Shown here one piece after another: positions 32,640 through 40,771 of a stretch of DNA of 64,000 nt (its first letter is position 1; each line of letters starts with the position of its first letter). The DNA is from Luteitalea pratensis. GTDB lineage: Bacteria > Acidobacteriota > Vicinamibacteria > Vicinamibacterales > Vicinamibacteraceae. The notes under the pieces were generated by a model. It did no database searches and had not been told where the DNA came from. It saw only the letters and a list, made by a program, of their open reading frames with translations. The translations under genes were made by a program, and so were the position numbers. The stretch is from assembly GCF_001618865.1 (NCBI RefSeq), contig NZ_CP015136.1:655001-719000 (forward strand). The letters run 5' to 3'.

Positions 32640-34072
32640 ACGGTCCGCCCGTGGGTCAGGTAGGGACCGCTCTCCGAGCGGTCCACTGCCTCGCCACGCT
32701 TTCGCGCATCACACGGTGGTACATCGCGCTTGGGCTGCTTGCCGGCCTCGCGGCGACGGCCATGCTACGCGCTCACGCTGGCGGAGCGCAGGCGACTGCC
32801 GCGTCGACGCTCCCCAACATCGTCGTCGTGCTTGCCGACGACCTGGGCTATGGCGACCTCGCGTCGTATGGACATCCGCTGCACCGGACACCGCATCTCG
32901 ATGCGATGGCCCGCGAGGGCATGCGCGCCACTTCGGCGTATGCGCCGTCGCCGTCCTGCTCGCCGACGCGCGCGTCGTTGCTGACGGGACGATATGCCTT
33001 CCGCGTCGGGATTCGTGCGCCGCTGTCGCCGCGCAGCAGCGAAGGCCTGCGGGCGCGCGATCACGTGACGCTGCCGCAGGTACTGCACTCGGCCGGCTAC
33101 CGGACGATGCTGGTTGGTAAGTGGCATCTGGGCGACCAGCCCGGGATGCGGCCGATGGATCATGGCTTCGATCGGTTCGTCGGCCTGCTGTACAGCCACG
33201 ACTACAAGGCTCCATTCGTGGAAACGCCGGAAAAACTGGCGCTGTGGAACGGCGAGCAGCGCCGCGTCGAGGAACCCGATCCTGCGACGCTGACGGCGAC
33301 CTACACGCAGGAAGCCGTATCGTTCATCAAGGAGAGTGCTTCCGCACGGCGGCCGTTCTTCCTCTATCTCGCGCATTCGATGCCGCACGTGCCCCTGGCC
33401 GTGTCGCCGAAGTGGCGCGGCACGACATCGAGCCCTTATGGCGACGTGATGGCGGAATTGGACGACTCGATCGGGCAGGTGCGGGCCGCCCTGGCCGCGG
33501 CGGGCGTTGCAGGGAATACGCTGGTCATCTTCACCAGCGACAACGGCCCGTGGAATGCGATGCCCGATCGCATGTTCGGCCGCGACATCGTCAAACCCTG
33601 GGATCACGGCACGACCGGGCCATTTCGCGGGGGCAAGGCCGGCACGTACGAAGGCGGGCACCGGGTGCCTTTGATCGCCGTCTGGCCGGGAACGATCCGG
33701 CCCGGGCAGGTCACCGAGGCGCCGATCAGCATCGTCGACTTCTTCCCGACCCTGGCTGGTCGCGCGCATCTCGCCGACAAGGTGCCGGCGAACGTCGATG
33801 GTCTCGACGTGTGGCCGGCGCTCTCGGGCGCGACAGCCAATCCGCCGGAGCGGATGCTGCTGTACGACAACCTCGGGAAGGCCGAGGCGATCCGCGTCGG
33901 GCCGTGGAAGTTGCGGGAGAGCACGACGGGGCAGGGGGAAGCCCGCCAGGAAAAGGTGGAATTGTTCGACTTGCTCCGGGATCCCTCGGAGCGGTACGAC
34001 CAGGCGGGGGTGCAACCGGAGGAGGTCGCGCGTCTCCGCGCCCGACTCGACGCGGAGAACGCTCGGCGCTGA
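32636..34072 (+). CDS. Sulfatase (arylsulfatase family), exported
   Basis: 478 residues from GTG 32636. A signal-peptide-like helix (WYIALGLLAGLAATAM) precedes the sulfatase core. Metal-binding LADDLGYGD, then SCSPTRASLLTGR: the Cys-x-Pro-x-Arg motif whose Cys is converted to formylglycine. MLVGKWHLGD, HSMPHVPL, FTSDNGPWN and KAGTYEGGHRVPL are further active-site blocks. It hydrolyses a sulfate ester of unknown substrate in the periplasm. The start is uncertain (GTG 32636, overlapping the cupin stop, or GTG 32651), but it must lie upstream of the signal peptide. The 5' coding region carries a hairpin at 32664-32684. No formylglycine-generating enzyme is in the window. Confidence 0.88.
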   Translation: MNGPPVGQVGTALRAVHCLATLSRITRWYIALGLLAGLAATAMLRAHAGGAQATAASTLPNIVVVLADDLGYGDLASYGHPLHRTPHLDAMAREGMRATSAYAPSPSCSPTRASLLTGRYAFRVGIRAPLSPRSSEGLRARDHVTLPQVLHSAGYRTMLVGKWHLGDQPGMRPMDHGFDRFVGLLYSHDYKAPFVETPEKLALWNGEQRRVEEPDPATLTATYTQEAVSFIKESASARRPFFLYLAHSMPHVPLAVSPKWRGTTSSPYGDVMAELDDSIGQVRAALAAAGVAGNTLVIFTSDNGPWNAMPDRMFGRDIVKPWDHGTTGPFRGGKAGTYEGGHRVPLIAVWPGTIRPGQVTEAPISIVDFFPTLAGRAHLADKVPANVDGLDVWPALSGATANPPERMLLYDNLGKAEAIRVGPWKLRESTTGQGEARQEKVELFDLLRDPSERYDQAGVQPEEVARLRARLDAENARR

Positions 34073-34176
34073 GATGACGCGACTTGGTCTGCAAGACGTA
34101 CAGGGCGGCGGAACTCTGCTAGAATCGGACGTTCTGCTCCGAGCCGCCCCCGAGGTGTTGGAGCAGCCTTCAGGGT

Positions 34177-34253
34177 GCCGGTGTAGCTCAGCCGGTTAGA
34201 GCATGCGTCTCATAAGCGCAGGGTCGGCGGTTCGAGTCCGCCCACCGGCACCA
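34177..34253 (+). tRNA. tRNA-Met (anticodon CAT), probable integration site
   Basis: The acceptor arm gccggtg (34177-34183) pairs with caccggc (34243-34249), followed by discriminator A and an encoded CCA. The D-arm gctc/gagc, the anticodon loop ctcataa (anticodon CAT) and the T-arm ggttcgagtcc are all present. CAT could also be a lysidine-modified Ile tRNA; the overall sequence fits elongator Met better. A tyrosine integrase gene starts about 190 bases downstream, so the 3' end is the probable attachment site. Confidence 0.93.
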
Positions 34254-34356
34254 CAGTTCCTTCCAGCCTCATCCATAGTGGTCCACGATAGCGGTATTTG
34301 CGCCTGATTTTGCAGCAAGTCGGTCTCTGGTGGTCTACACTTGTCCCCAGCCACCG

Positions 34357-34431
34357 CCACGTTGTTGCAGTAGGAGTCGCAGTAGAGGGCGCCCTACTGC
34401 ATCCTTCTCCGGATTTCCTACTGCAACGTGG
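34357..34431. promoter_or_regulatory. Nested inverted repeats upstream of the integrase
   Basis: The outer arm ccacgttgttgcagtagga (34357-34375) is matched inverted by tcctactgcaacgtgg (34416-34431), apart from a three-base insertion. Inside, gcagtag (34379-34385) pairs with ctactgc (34394-34400). The same gcagtag core thus occurs four times in alternating orientation just before the integrase start. This is consistent with a binding site for integrase, excisionase or a repressor. Confidence 0.6.
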
Positions 34432-34445
34432 CCGGCCGGAGGCGT

Positions 34446-35687
34446 ATGCCGCGTCTTGTCGTGCCCCTCAGTGATGCGAAGATCCGGCGAACAAAGGCGG
34501 GCGCCACGCCTGTCCGCCTGTCGGACGGAGACGGCCTGTATCTGCTCGTCCAGCCGAGCGGGTCCGCCCTCTGGCGCTTCGACTACATCCTCCAGGGCCG
34601 CCGCAACACCCTGTCGCTCGGCGCCTACCCGGAGGTGTCGTTGACGCTGGCGCGCCAACGTCGAGCCGAGGCGCGCGCCAAGGTGGCCGCTGGCATCGAT
34701 CCGAGTCGCGAGCGACAGGCGGCCCGCGAAGCCGCCACCCAGGCGATGACGTTCGGCGAGGTCGCCGACGAGTGGCTTGAGCGCCAGCGGCACGTGCTGG
34801 CGCCGATCACGTTCGAGAAGGCGAGCTGGATGCTGAAGACGCTGGTAAGTCCCTGGCTCGGCAAACGGCCGGTCGCCGAGATCGAGCCGCCGGAACTGTT
34901 GCAGGTGCTCCGCCAGATCGAGGCTCGCGGGAAACACGAGACAGCACACAGGACGAAGCAGCGGTGCGGTCAGGTTTTCCGCTACGCGATTGCGACCGGT
35001 CGCACGCAGCGTGACCCCTCCTCCGATCTGCGCGGCGCGCTTACTCCTGTGCGGCACCAGCATCGCGCAGCAATCACCGACCCAGCCCGTGTAGGTGAGC
35101 TACTGCGCGCCATCGACGCGTTCGAGGGCACATTCGTCGTCGGCTGCGCTTTGAAGCTGGCACCACTGCTGTTCGTGCGTCCCGGCGAACTGCGTCGAGC
35201 CGAATGGTCGGAGATCGACCTTGGCCAGGCGGAGTGGCGAATTCCTGCCGAGAAGACGAAGATGCGTGAGGCCCACCTCGTGCCTCTCAGCACGCAGGCG
35301 GTCGCCATCCTCGCCCTCCTGAAGCCGCTGACTGGGACCTCTCGGTACGTGTTCCCGTCCATTCGCACCAGGCACCAGGTGATGAGTGAGAACACGATCA
35401 ATGTCGCACTCAAGCGCCTTGGGTACGACGCTAGCCAGATGTGCGGCCACGGCTTCCGGGCGCTTGCGTCGACGCTGCTCAACGAGATGGGCTGGGCGCC
35501 GGACATCATTGAGCGCCAGCTCGCGCACGCGCCGCGGAACAAGGTGCGCGCGGCCTACAACCGTGCGCAGCACCTAGCCGAACGCCGCAAGATGATGCAG
35601 GCCTGGGCTGACTTCCTGGACGGCCTGCGCCGCAAGGGAGAGGTCGTCCCGCAGCACCGCAGTGGCGGACGGGATGCGGACCACTGA
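34446..35687 (+). CDS. Tyrosine recombinase (P4-type integrase)
   Basis: 413 residues. The N-terminal DUF4102-type arm-binding domain (VPLSDAKIRRTKAG, DGDGLYLLVQPSGSALWRF, LGAYPEVSL) is followed by a core-binding domain and the catalytic domain. The catalytic Arg lies in LFVRPGELRRAEW, the His-x-x-Arg in CGHGFRALAST, a second His in LAHAPRN and the Tyr in RAAYNRAQ. It is intact and integrates DNA at tRNA genes, as its position beside tRNA-Met suggests. The start could be ATG 34446 or GTG 34428. Confidence 0.93.
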   Translation: MPRLVVPLSDAKIRRTKAGATPVRLSDGDGLYLLVQPSGSALWRFDYILQGRRNTLSLGAYPEVSLTLARQRRAEARAKVAAGIDPSRERQAAREAATQAMTFGEVADEWLERQRHVLAPITFEKASWMLKTLVSPWLGKRPVAEIEPPELLQVLRQIEARGKHETAHRTKQRCGQVFRYAIATGRTQRDPSSDLRGALTPVRHQHRAAITDPARVGELLRAIDAFEGTFVVGCALKLAPLLFVRPGELRRAEWSEIDLGQAEWRIPAEKTKMREAHLVPLSTQAVAILALLKPLTGTSRYVFPSIRTRHQVMSENTINVALKRLGYDASQMCGHGFRALASTLLNEMGWAPDIIERQLAHAPRNKVRAAYNRAQHLAERRKMMQAWADFLDGLRRKGEVVPQHRSGGRDADH

Positions 35688-35801
35688 ACCGCAAGTCGCC
35701 ACGAACTGGTCAATCCCGGCGGACTCACACTATCCCTGTAGCGATGACGGCGGGCAGGTCACGCCGCCATCTTGCCAATCCATGCCGATGCGAACGGCGC
35801 G

Positions 35802-36812
35802 CTACCGCGGTCGACGATGAGCCAACCACGCGTCGAGCTTTGCCTCGAACTCGCGCTCGTCCTGCAGTGCCCTTTCTAGTACGCCTGCTCTCCCGGGATC
35901 GAGCTGCGCCGGCGCGCGCGGCGCATTCAGCAGGTTCTCCCCGCGAATGGTGCGCAAGACGAGCTCGGTCAATCCATCCACCCACCACACTTCGATATCT
36001 CGCCCGTATGCGGCCGTGGCTTTCGAGGGTGTCGACAGATATCCCTGCCAGCCCGGCCTGGTCGCGATCGTCTGCAGCTCCTCGAACGTTCGCCCGGCCT
36101 GAGGAGGAAGACTCTTATACCCGCGATGCACGAGCAGCGGCTGAAGAGCCAGGTTGACGGACGTCTCCGCGACGCCGGCGTGAACATCGAGCCCGAATGC
36201 GGCAATCTCGGCCGCTGAGAAATGTTTCGCCGCGATCGCCCTGGCCCGGGATTGAATGGCCGCATCGGCGCGGAAGAGGCCGCTCACGTGCAGCATGCTG
36301 ACCTTGAACGTTTCGCTGACGAAGTCACAGCCATCATTCACGGCGATGCCGTGCGAGGGGGAGGCGTGGCCAGTCAGGACGAAGATCCATTTGAACCCGT
36401 TCTGCGCCAGCTGTGCGCCGAGATCCGCAACCAGCGACCGGAGAGTAGAGTGGCGGATGCCATAGGTGCCTGGGTGGACGAAGACGCCGCCGATGACGTT
36501 CGCGCCGGTCTCACCGTAGTGAATCGTCGGCATCATCACAACACGCCATTGCGGCAGGGCGGCGCTGACCTTCGTCGACACGCCGGCGGCCTCGTACTCC
36601 ACGCCGAAGGTATCGGACCCGACCGGCAGATGGGGACCGTGCTCCTCGAGCATGCCGATTGGGAGGATGAACATCGTGCGCTCGCGATCGAGCGCGTCGA
36701 TCTGTGGCCACGCCAGTTCTTCGAGCTTGCGGATGCGTGAATCTCGAGGCTGTGCGAGTGAGGGCACAGTGCCGAGAACGCAGAGGAGGGCGATGTAATG
36801 GAGCGCACGCAT
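35802..36812 (-). CDS. Creatininase family protein, exported
   Basis: 336 residues. Residues 1-20 form a signal peptide (ALHYIALLCVLGTVPSLAQ). The creatininase/amidohydrolase core has metal ligands in GMLEEHGPHLPVGSDT, then VLTGHASPSHGIAVND and GLDVHAGVAETS. Members cleave cyclic amides such as creatinine or formylated amines; the substrate here is unknown. Start ATG 36812 sits about ten bases after aagggag; a GTG at 36821 is an alternative. It lies just inside the island, opposite to the integrase. Confidence 0.85.
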   Translation of the reverse strand: MRALHYIALLCVLGTVPSLAQPRDSRIRKLEELAWPQIDALDRERTMFILPIGMLEEHGPHLPVGSDTFGVEYEAAGVSTKVSAALPQWRVVMMPTIHYGETGANVIGGVFVHPGTYGIRHSTLRSLVADLGAQLAQNGFKWIFVLTGHASPSHGIAVNDGCDFVSETFKVSMLHVSGLFRADAAIQSRARAIAAKHFSAAEIAAFGLDVHAGVAETSVNLALQPLLVHRGYKSLPPQAGRTFEELQTIATRPGWQGYLSTPSKATAAYGRDIEVWWVDGLTELVLRTIRGENLLNAPRAPAQLDPGRAGVLERALQDEREFEAKLDAWLAHRRPR

Positions 36813-37189
36813 AAACGGCACTCTCCCTTCGGGTCAGCGACGGCGTTCCGATTCTACGCCTGACGCACCTGGCCGGGAGCGCTACGGAGTCGGGCAGCAG
36901 GTCCAATCCTGGTCCTCGGGATGATCGTCATCGGCTATCAACGACCATCGAGATGGTCAGGCCAGGATTCGAGCTGAGCGGCGACCTAAAGCGGGTCGGC
37001 CCGGTCATCCTCCAGACCTCGTGCGACACCCTCCGCCGCTCACCGCGGCGAACTGAACCTGGCGCTCACCGGATACGCGGCCTCGAGCCAACGAGGGGCT
37101 CGAGCTTCACGACGACGCCGGCGTGACCGCCTTCTTGGCCAATGGCTCCATGGTCAAAGCCAGCCTCGCCTGTGGCTTGCCCGACGGCT
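36813..37189. other. Gene-free stretch
   Basis: About 375 bases between the creatininase gene start and the antitoxin stop. I see no convincing gene, repeat or RNA. Base composition is high-GC like the surroundings. Confidence 0.4.
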
Positions 37190-37501
37190 CTACGCCACTC
37201 GGCGCCGCTTGGGCCGTTCGGCTGGCGCCAGAACGAGCCGGAGCTTGAACGGATCGAGCAGCCTGTTCAGTGTCTCGAGGGTCGGGTTGTGGCGCGGATT
37301 GATGGCACGCTGCACATTCGGAGCGGCCATGTCGATCTTGTCGGCGAACTCCTTCACGCCCATCGCTCGGATCACCTTGCCGAGCGCGACCTGAATCGCC
37401 ACGCCCTCGTCCATCGCGGCAAGCAGGAACTCGCGGGCGAACTCAGCATCTCGCAGATCCTCGGCGAGCCCGACGTTCCAATCCTGACTGCGTCGTGCCA
37501 T
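37190..37501 (-). CDS. Helix-turn-helix antitoxin (type II TA, HigA/XRE-like)
   Basis: 103 residues. The central region VIRAMGVKEFADKIDMAAPN forms a helix-turn-helix of the XRE type, followed by PTLETLNRLLDPFKLRLVLA, typical of addiction-module antitoxins encoded after their toxin. It would bind its own promoter and neutralise the adjacent toxin. I set the start at ATG 37501, one base after the toxin stop; the frame upstream lies inside the toxin gene. Confidence 0.85.
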   Translation of the reverse strand: MARRSQDWNVGLAEDLRDAEFAREFLLAAMDEGVAIQVALGKVIRAMGVKEFADKIDMAAPNVQRAINPRHNPTLETLNRLLDPFKLRLVLAPAERPKRRRVA

Positions 37502-37502
37502 C

Positions 37503-37823
37503 TCACTTCCCTCCCAGGTACTCGCGCCAGTACACCTGCGCCAGGCGAATGTCCCGCGTCTGTGAAGCCTTGCTGCCGCCGACGAGCAGGAGCACGAGCG
37601 CAACGCGGTGGCGGCCGAAGTAGATGCGGTAGCCCGCGCCGAACATCACGCGCGCCTCCAGCACGCCACCACCAACGCTCCTGACGTCGCCGAAGTTCGC
37701 GTCTTCGAAGCGCAGGACGCGTGCCTGGATGCGCGCAGGAGTCACACGGTCAAACTCGAGCAGCCACTCGCGATACGGGGCCGCTCCGCCAGCCGTGACG
37801 AACTCACGGACGCGCACCTTCAT
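37503..37823 (-). CDS. RelE/ParE-family toxin (HigB-like addiction module killer)
   Basis: 106 residues. The sequence pattern FGDVRSVGGGVLEARVMFGA then GYRIYFGRHRVALVLLLVGG with TRDIRLAQVYWREYL matches the HigB-like killer-protein branch of the RelE superfamily, which cut mRNA at the ribosome. The toxin precedes the antitoxin, as in other higBA-type loci. An AT-rich patch at 37832-37858, upstream of the ATG on the minus strand, probably holds the promoter. Confidence 0.87.
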   Translation of the reverse strand: MKVRVREFVTAGGAAPYREWLLEFDRVTPARIQARVLRFEDANFGDVRSVGGGVLEARVMFGAGYRIYFGRHRVALVLLLVGGSKASQTRDIRLAQVYWREYLGGK

Positions 37824-37904
37824 GACGACGGTAAAGTATCACATTAGATATTAATTCGGCAGCCAGAGGTGCGCCGGCCCTACCGGCAGCTCGGTGACAT
37901 CTTC

Positions 37905-38325
37905 CCCAACCTGCAGCAGGACCGGGGCGGTGTGGTCAGCCCGGGTCGGCTGCCGATGGGGCCTCCACGAGCAACATCCTGCACGCGACCCTGCGCCGGA
38001 ACGAGGGCCTGGCGCACGTCTTCCACGATCTCGAGTCGATGGAGCGTGAGAGTGGGATCGACCTCGTGTACGAGCGCCGGTCTCTCAGGGACGGCCGTTG
38101 CCTGCTGTGGTCGAGCCGCCGACCGGATGTCGGTCACGGTACAGCGCCGCATCGTGCGGGCCGAGTCGTTGCACACTCATCGCGCAGGCCGACGAACGCT
38201 ATCAACTGAGTCAGCGCGAGCACATCACGCTCGGCCTTTCGGGCAGCTCGCTCAAGGCATGGGTGGGGCGGCTGCCGCAACTCGGCCTGGTGCGAACGGC
38301 TGGACGGACGAAGCGACGCGACTGA
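37905..38325 (+). pseudogene. Remnant of an AlbA-type ATP-binding regulator (frameshifted)
   Basis: Three reading frames together give C-terminal pieces of an AlbA_2/HATPase_c_4-type protein: NILHATLRRNEGLAHVFHDL then SGIDLVYERR in one frame, DRMSVTVQRRIV in another, and ADERYQLSQREHITLGLSG with LKAWVGRLPQLGLVRTAGRT in a third, ending in a stop near 38325. At least two frameshifts and an internal deletion are needed. The N-terminal half is missing. The family assignment is from memory of the pattern, so it is moderately sure. Confidence 0.55.
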
Positions 38326-38774
38326 AGGCGCCAGCGAGCCTGCGGCTGCACTTGGACGCCGCCGACGGGACGGCTCCCCGAAGGACCGCGTCACCGTATT
38401 ACGGCCAAATGCAGGTGACGCAGCCGTCGGCCCATTGGTCGCCATTGGCACCTGTCGTTGCAGGCCGTCGGCTTCGAGCGTTTGGGGGTCGGGCCGCTGC
38501 TCGTGCATGGCATGCAGGACGGCCCGGTGGCGGAGAGCAGCCGCGCGCCACGGAAGGTACGCCTCGCCGTCGGAGGCACAGCGCCGGCGCCAGCGTCGCT
38601 GCACGATCCGGATCGGCCAGGCTTGGAAATAGGTGTCCATCACGCGTCTCGGAAGCGCGATGGCAGCGTAACCTTCCGGGAGATGCCGAGCGGGATGTCG
38701 AAATCGGTAGAATCCGGAGTGTACCTGTCCTGACACACGTGAAGATGTAGCCGGCCCGACTGAGCTTGTGTCCT
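38326..38774. other. Stretch without recognisable gene
   Basis: Long open frames exist on both strands here, but none reads like a protein family I know, and composition looks like decayed DNA. The pseudogene at 37905-38325 precedes it. Confidence 0.35.
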
Positions 38775-39104
38775 ATGCCCAAGCGCGCGAGTACCACCAC
38801 CACGTTCGACCCGTGGGATCTTCTACCCACCTGCAAATACACCGTGGGCTCGTGGGGCTACAAGGATGACGCCGCGCATGAATTGCGCAACCACTGCAGG
38901 AGCCTGGGGATCGCGCCTGATCTCACCGGACTTGGCGAAGACGGGCCCATGACGGTGATGGCGCGCCTCGGCCAGCAGCACCATCTCCATGTTTACGAGC
39001 CCAGATCGTTCGAGGGTGGCAGCGACTACTGCCTGGTAGTTTCCCGAGCCGTCAGGCGCGCGGTCACGATGCTGTCACTGACCCAGGCCTGCACTTCGGA
39101 CTGA
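38775..39104 (+). CDS. Hypothetical small protein, doubtful
   Basis: 109 residues from ATG 38775. Segments such as KYTVGSWGYKDDAAHELRNH and HHLHVYEPRSFEGGSDYCLV look protein-like, but I recognise no family. Its last 79 bases overlap the opposite-strand AlpA gene, which is better supported. So this is either a truncated gene or not real. Confidence 0.3.
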   Translation: MPKRASTTTTFDPWDLLPTCKYTVGSWGYKDDAAHELRNHCRSLGIAPDLTGLGEDGPMTVMARLGQQHHLHVYEPRSFEGGSDYCLVVSRAVRRAVTMLSLTQACTSD

Positions 39105-39229
39105 ACCCATCGTGCGCAGTTGCTACCGAGTGCGATCGGTCTCGGGAAGAGCCCTTGCTTGATGAGGTTGTACACATGGGCCCGGCTCATGCCCACGATG
39201 GCCAGGACGTCGCGAAGGCGAAGCAACAT
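39026..39229 (-). CDS. AlpA-family prophage-type regulator / excisionase
   Basis: 67 residues. A small MerR-like winged helix-turn-helix: LRLRDVLAIVGMSRAHVYNL, then IKQGLFPRPIALGSNCARWV, then a helix SEVQAWVSDSI. This is the classic AlpA/DUF phage-regulator pattern. AlpA proteins switch on integrase/excision of cryptic prophages and P4-like islands, so it fits the P4-type integrase 4 kb away. The start at ATG 39229 has aaggcgag just upstream; the frame is open further 5' without protein-like sequence. Confidence 0.82.
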   Translation of the reverse strand: MLLRLRDVLAIVGMSRAHVYNLIKQGLFPRPIALGSNCARWVQSEVQAWVSDSIVTARLTARETTRQ

Positions 39230-39890
39230 CTCGCCTTGGCCGTGGCTTGCGATAGTCGTGAGTCCGGTGCCGTTGCTAGGCTCGGCGGTGGACTGGCCGC
39301 ACCGCTGTTGAAGCTGATGTCCCCGAAGGGCAGTCCTGGCGAGAGCGCGAGATGTCGTGATGGGGCTCGGCATGGTGATGCCTCGAGCGCGCACAGTCGT
39401 GGCGAATGGACGTGGTTCCGTCGACGCCGGCAGTTCACGCAGCATCTGTGACGGTGGATGCAGGCCATAGGCCGGCATCGTCGCCGGCCAAGCGCGGGCG
39501 ACGTGGGTCGACTTGAGCGATGTTGCGACCGTACACCTCGTAGAACTCTCCGACGCCGGCAAATCTTACAACCGTGCGCTGGCGCGGCCGGCGGACCGCC
39601 GTCGCGTTAGCGGTGTGTCCACTGCGCATCGCGAGCTGGATGGGCGTGGGAGGCAGCTGAACGGAGGGAGTGCCCCTCCGCTCGGAGCATGGCCGTCGCC
39701 TGGGCGATGTAAGTTTCGAGCGGAACTCAGAGTTCTACTCCATGCGGGACGGACGTGCAGGACGCGTCCTCCTCTTCGGAGAGGAACCGGATGTACCACC
39801 TTCTGCAGGTCTCCAGCTCCACGCCGCCCAGCCACGCCCGCACGCTCGTCTCGGTCATGCTCCTCGCGCTGCCCTTCGCCGGCTCCGGCC
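39230..39890. other. Stretch without recognisable gene
   Basis: About 660 bases between the AlpA gene and the next remnant. Open frames here are unconvincing. It may hold the AlpA promoter and the lost 5' part of the following remnant. Confidence 0.35.
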
Positions 39891-40397
39891 GAGCGCGACG
39901 TCGAGCGACTTCGCGGGGCGGGTCTTGTCGACACCTTCACAGCCGTCGTTGACGGCGAGCGCGCGACGGTCTTGACGTTGTCCGAGGACGGCCTCGACCT
40001 CCTCGAGAGCGTCCGTCGAGATGACCGGACGGGCCCGGAGCAAGCCTTTCATGCGGGGCCGGCGACACGCCGCGAACTCCAGCACGACCTCAAGGTCTTG
40101 CACGCGTACCGCGAGGCGGCCGACGACATCCGTGGGTCAGGGGGGCGCGTCCGTCGGGTCGTGCTCGAGCGCGACCTGAAACGCGAGTACCAGCAGTTCC
40201 TCCAAGCGCCGAATCGCGAGCGGCGATCCGGCAGTGGACGCCCGGCGCGCGATGCGGCCGAGATCGCGCGCTGGGCTGCGGAACGCCATCTCCCCGAACA
40301 CGACGGCCACGTGCAATTCCCGGATGCGCGGGTGGAGTACGAGCGCGCGGACGGGCGCCTCGACGTGCGGGATCTCGAGGTCGTGACGCCGCACTAA
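39891..40397 (+). pseudogene. Truncated replication-relaxation-like mobile-element protein
   Basis: The frame from 39891 to the stop at 40397 reads like the C-terminal part of a mobilome protein often seen beside integrases and relaxases: ERDVERLRGAGLVDTF (winged-helix end), EQAFHAGPATRRELQHDLKV, RRVVLERDLKREYQQFL and VQFPDARVEYERADGRLDV. The N-terminal DNA-binding part is not in frame upstream, and the protein stops right after EVVTPH, where homologues continue. I take it as a broken gene. The family name is a recollection and should be checked. Confidence 0.5.
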
Positions 40398-40771
40398 CCA
40401 GTCACCGCAGGCGAGGCCGGGCCATCACGCATCAAGCGTGGGGCTCGCCTCGGCCTCGTCAAGGCGCGACGCAAGCGTCGCCCCCGCGTCGCCGCGGGAC
40501 TGCGGCCTTGACGAACTCGAGGACTCGCCCGGACTCGTCGTCAACTACGTGATGCCCGGCGACTCCTGATGTTCAGCTCTGATTGCGGAATTCGATCGTC
40601 AGACTGAGGAGAGCTGCTCGATCAGCATCGACAGCGCGGCCGAGTGCGGCGCGCCGCCGGCGGGCCACCCAGCACTGGTCGCCACGTATCGTCGGAGACT
40701 GATGCTCAGGGAACGTGTGGAATCGCTTTGGAACCTTGTACGTTTCGGGAACACGATAAAATCGTTGGTTC
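40398..40771 (+). other. Upstream region of the methyltransferase gene
   Basis: 374 bases without a recognisable gene. Close to the methyltransferase start lies a short palindrome acgataaaatcgt (40752-40764) in an otherwise AT-enriched patch. It could be a promoter or operator for the methyltransferase, which such systems often autoregulate. That is inference. Confidence 0.4.

Noticed and set aside
38134-38736. Minus-strand 200-codon frame in the degraded island segment
   Set aside because: Arginine-rich with no family pattern; it overlaps the end of the AlbA-type remnant on the other strand.
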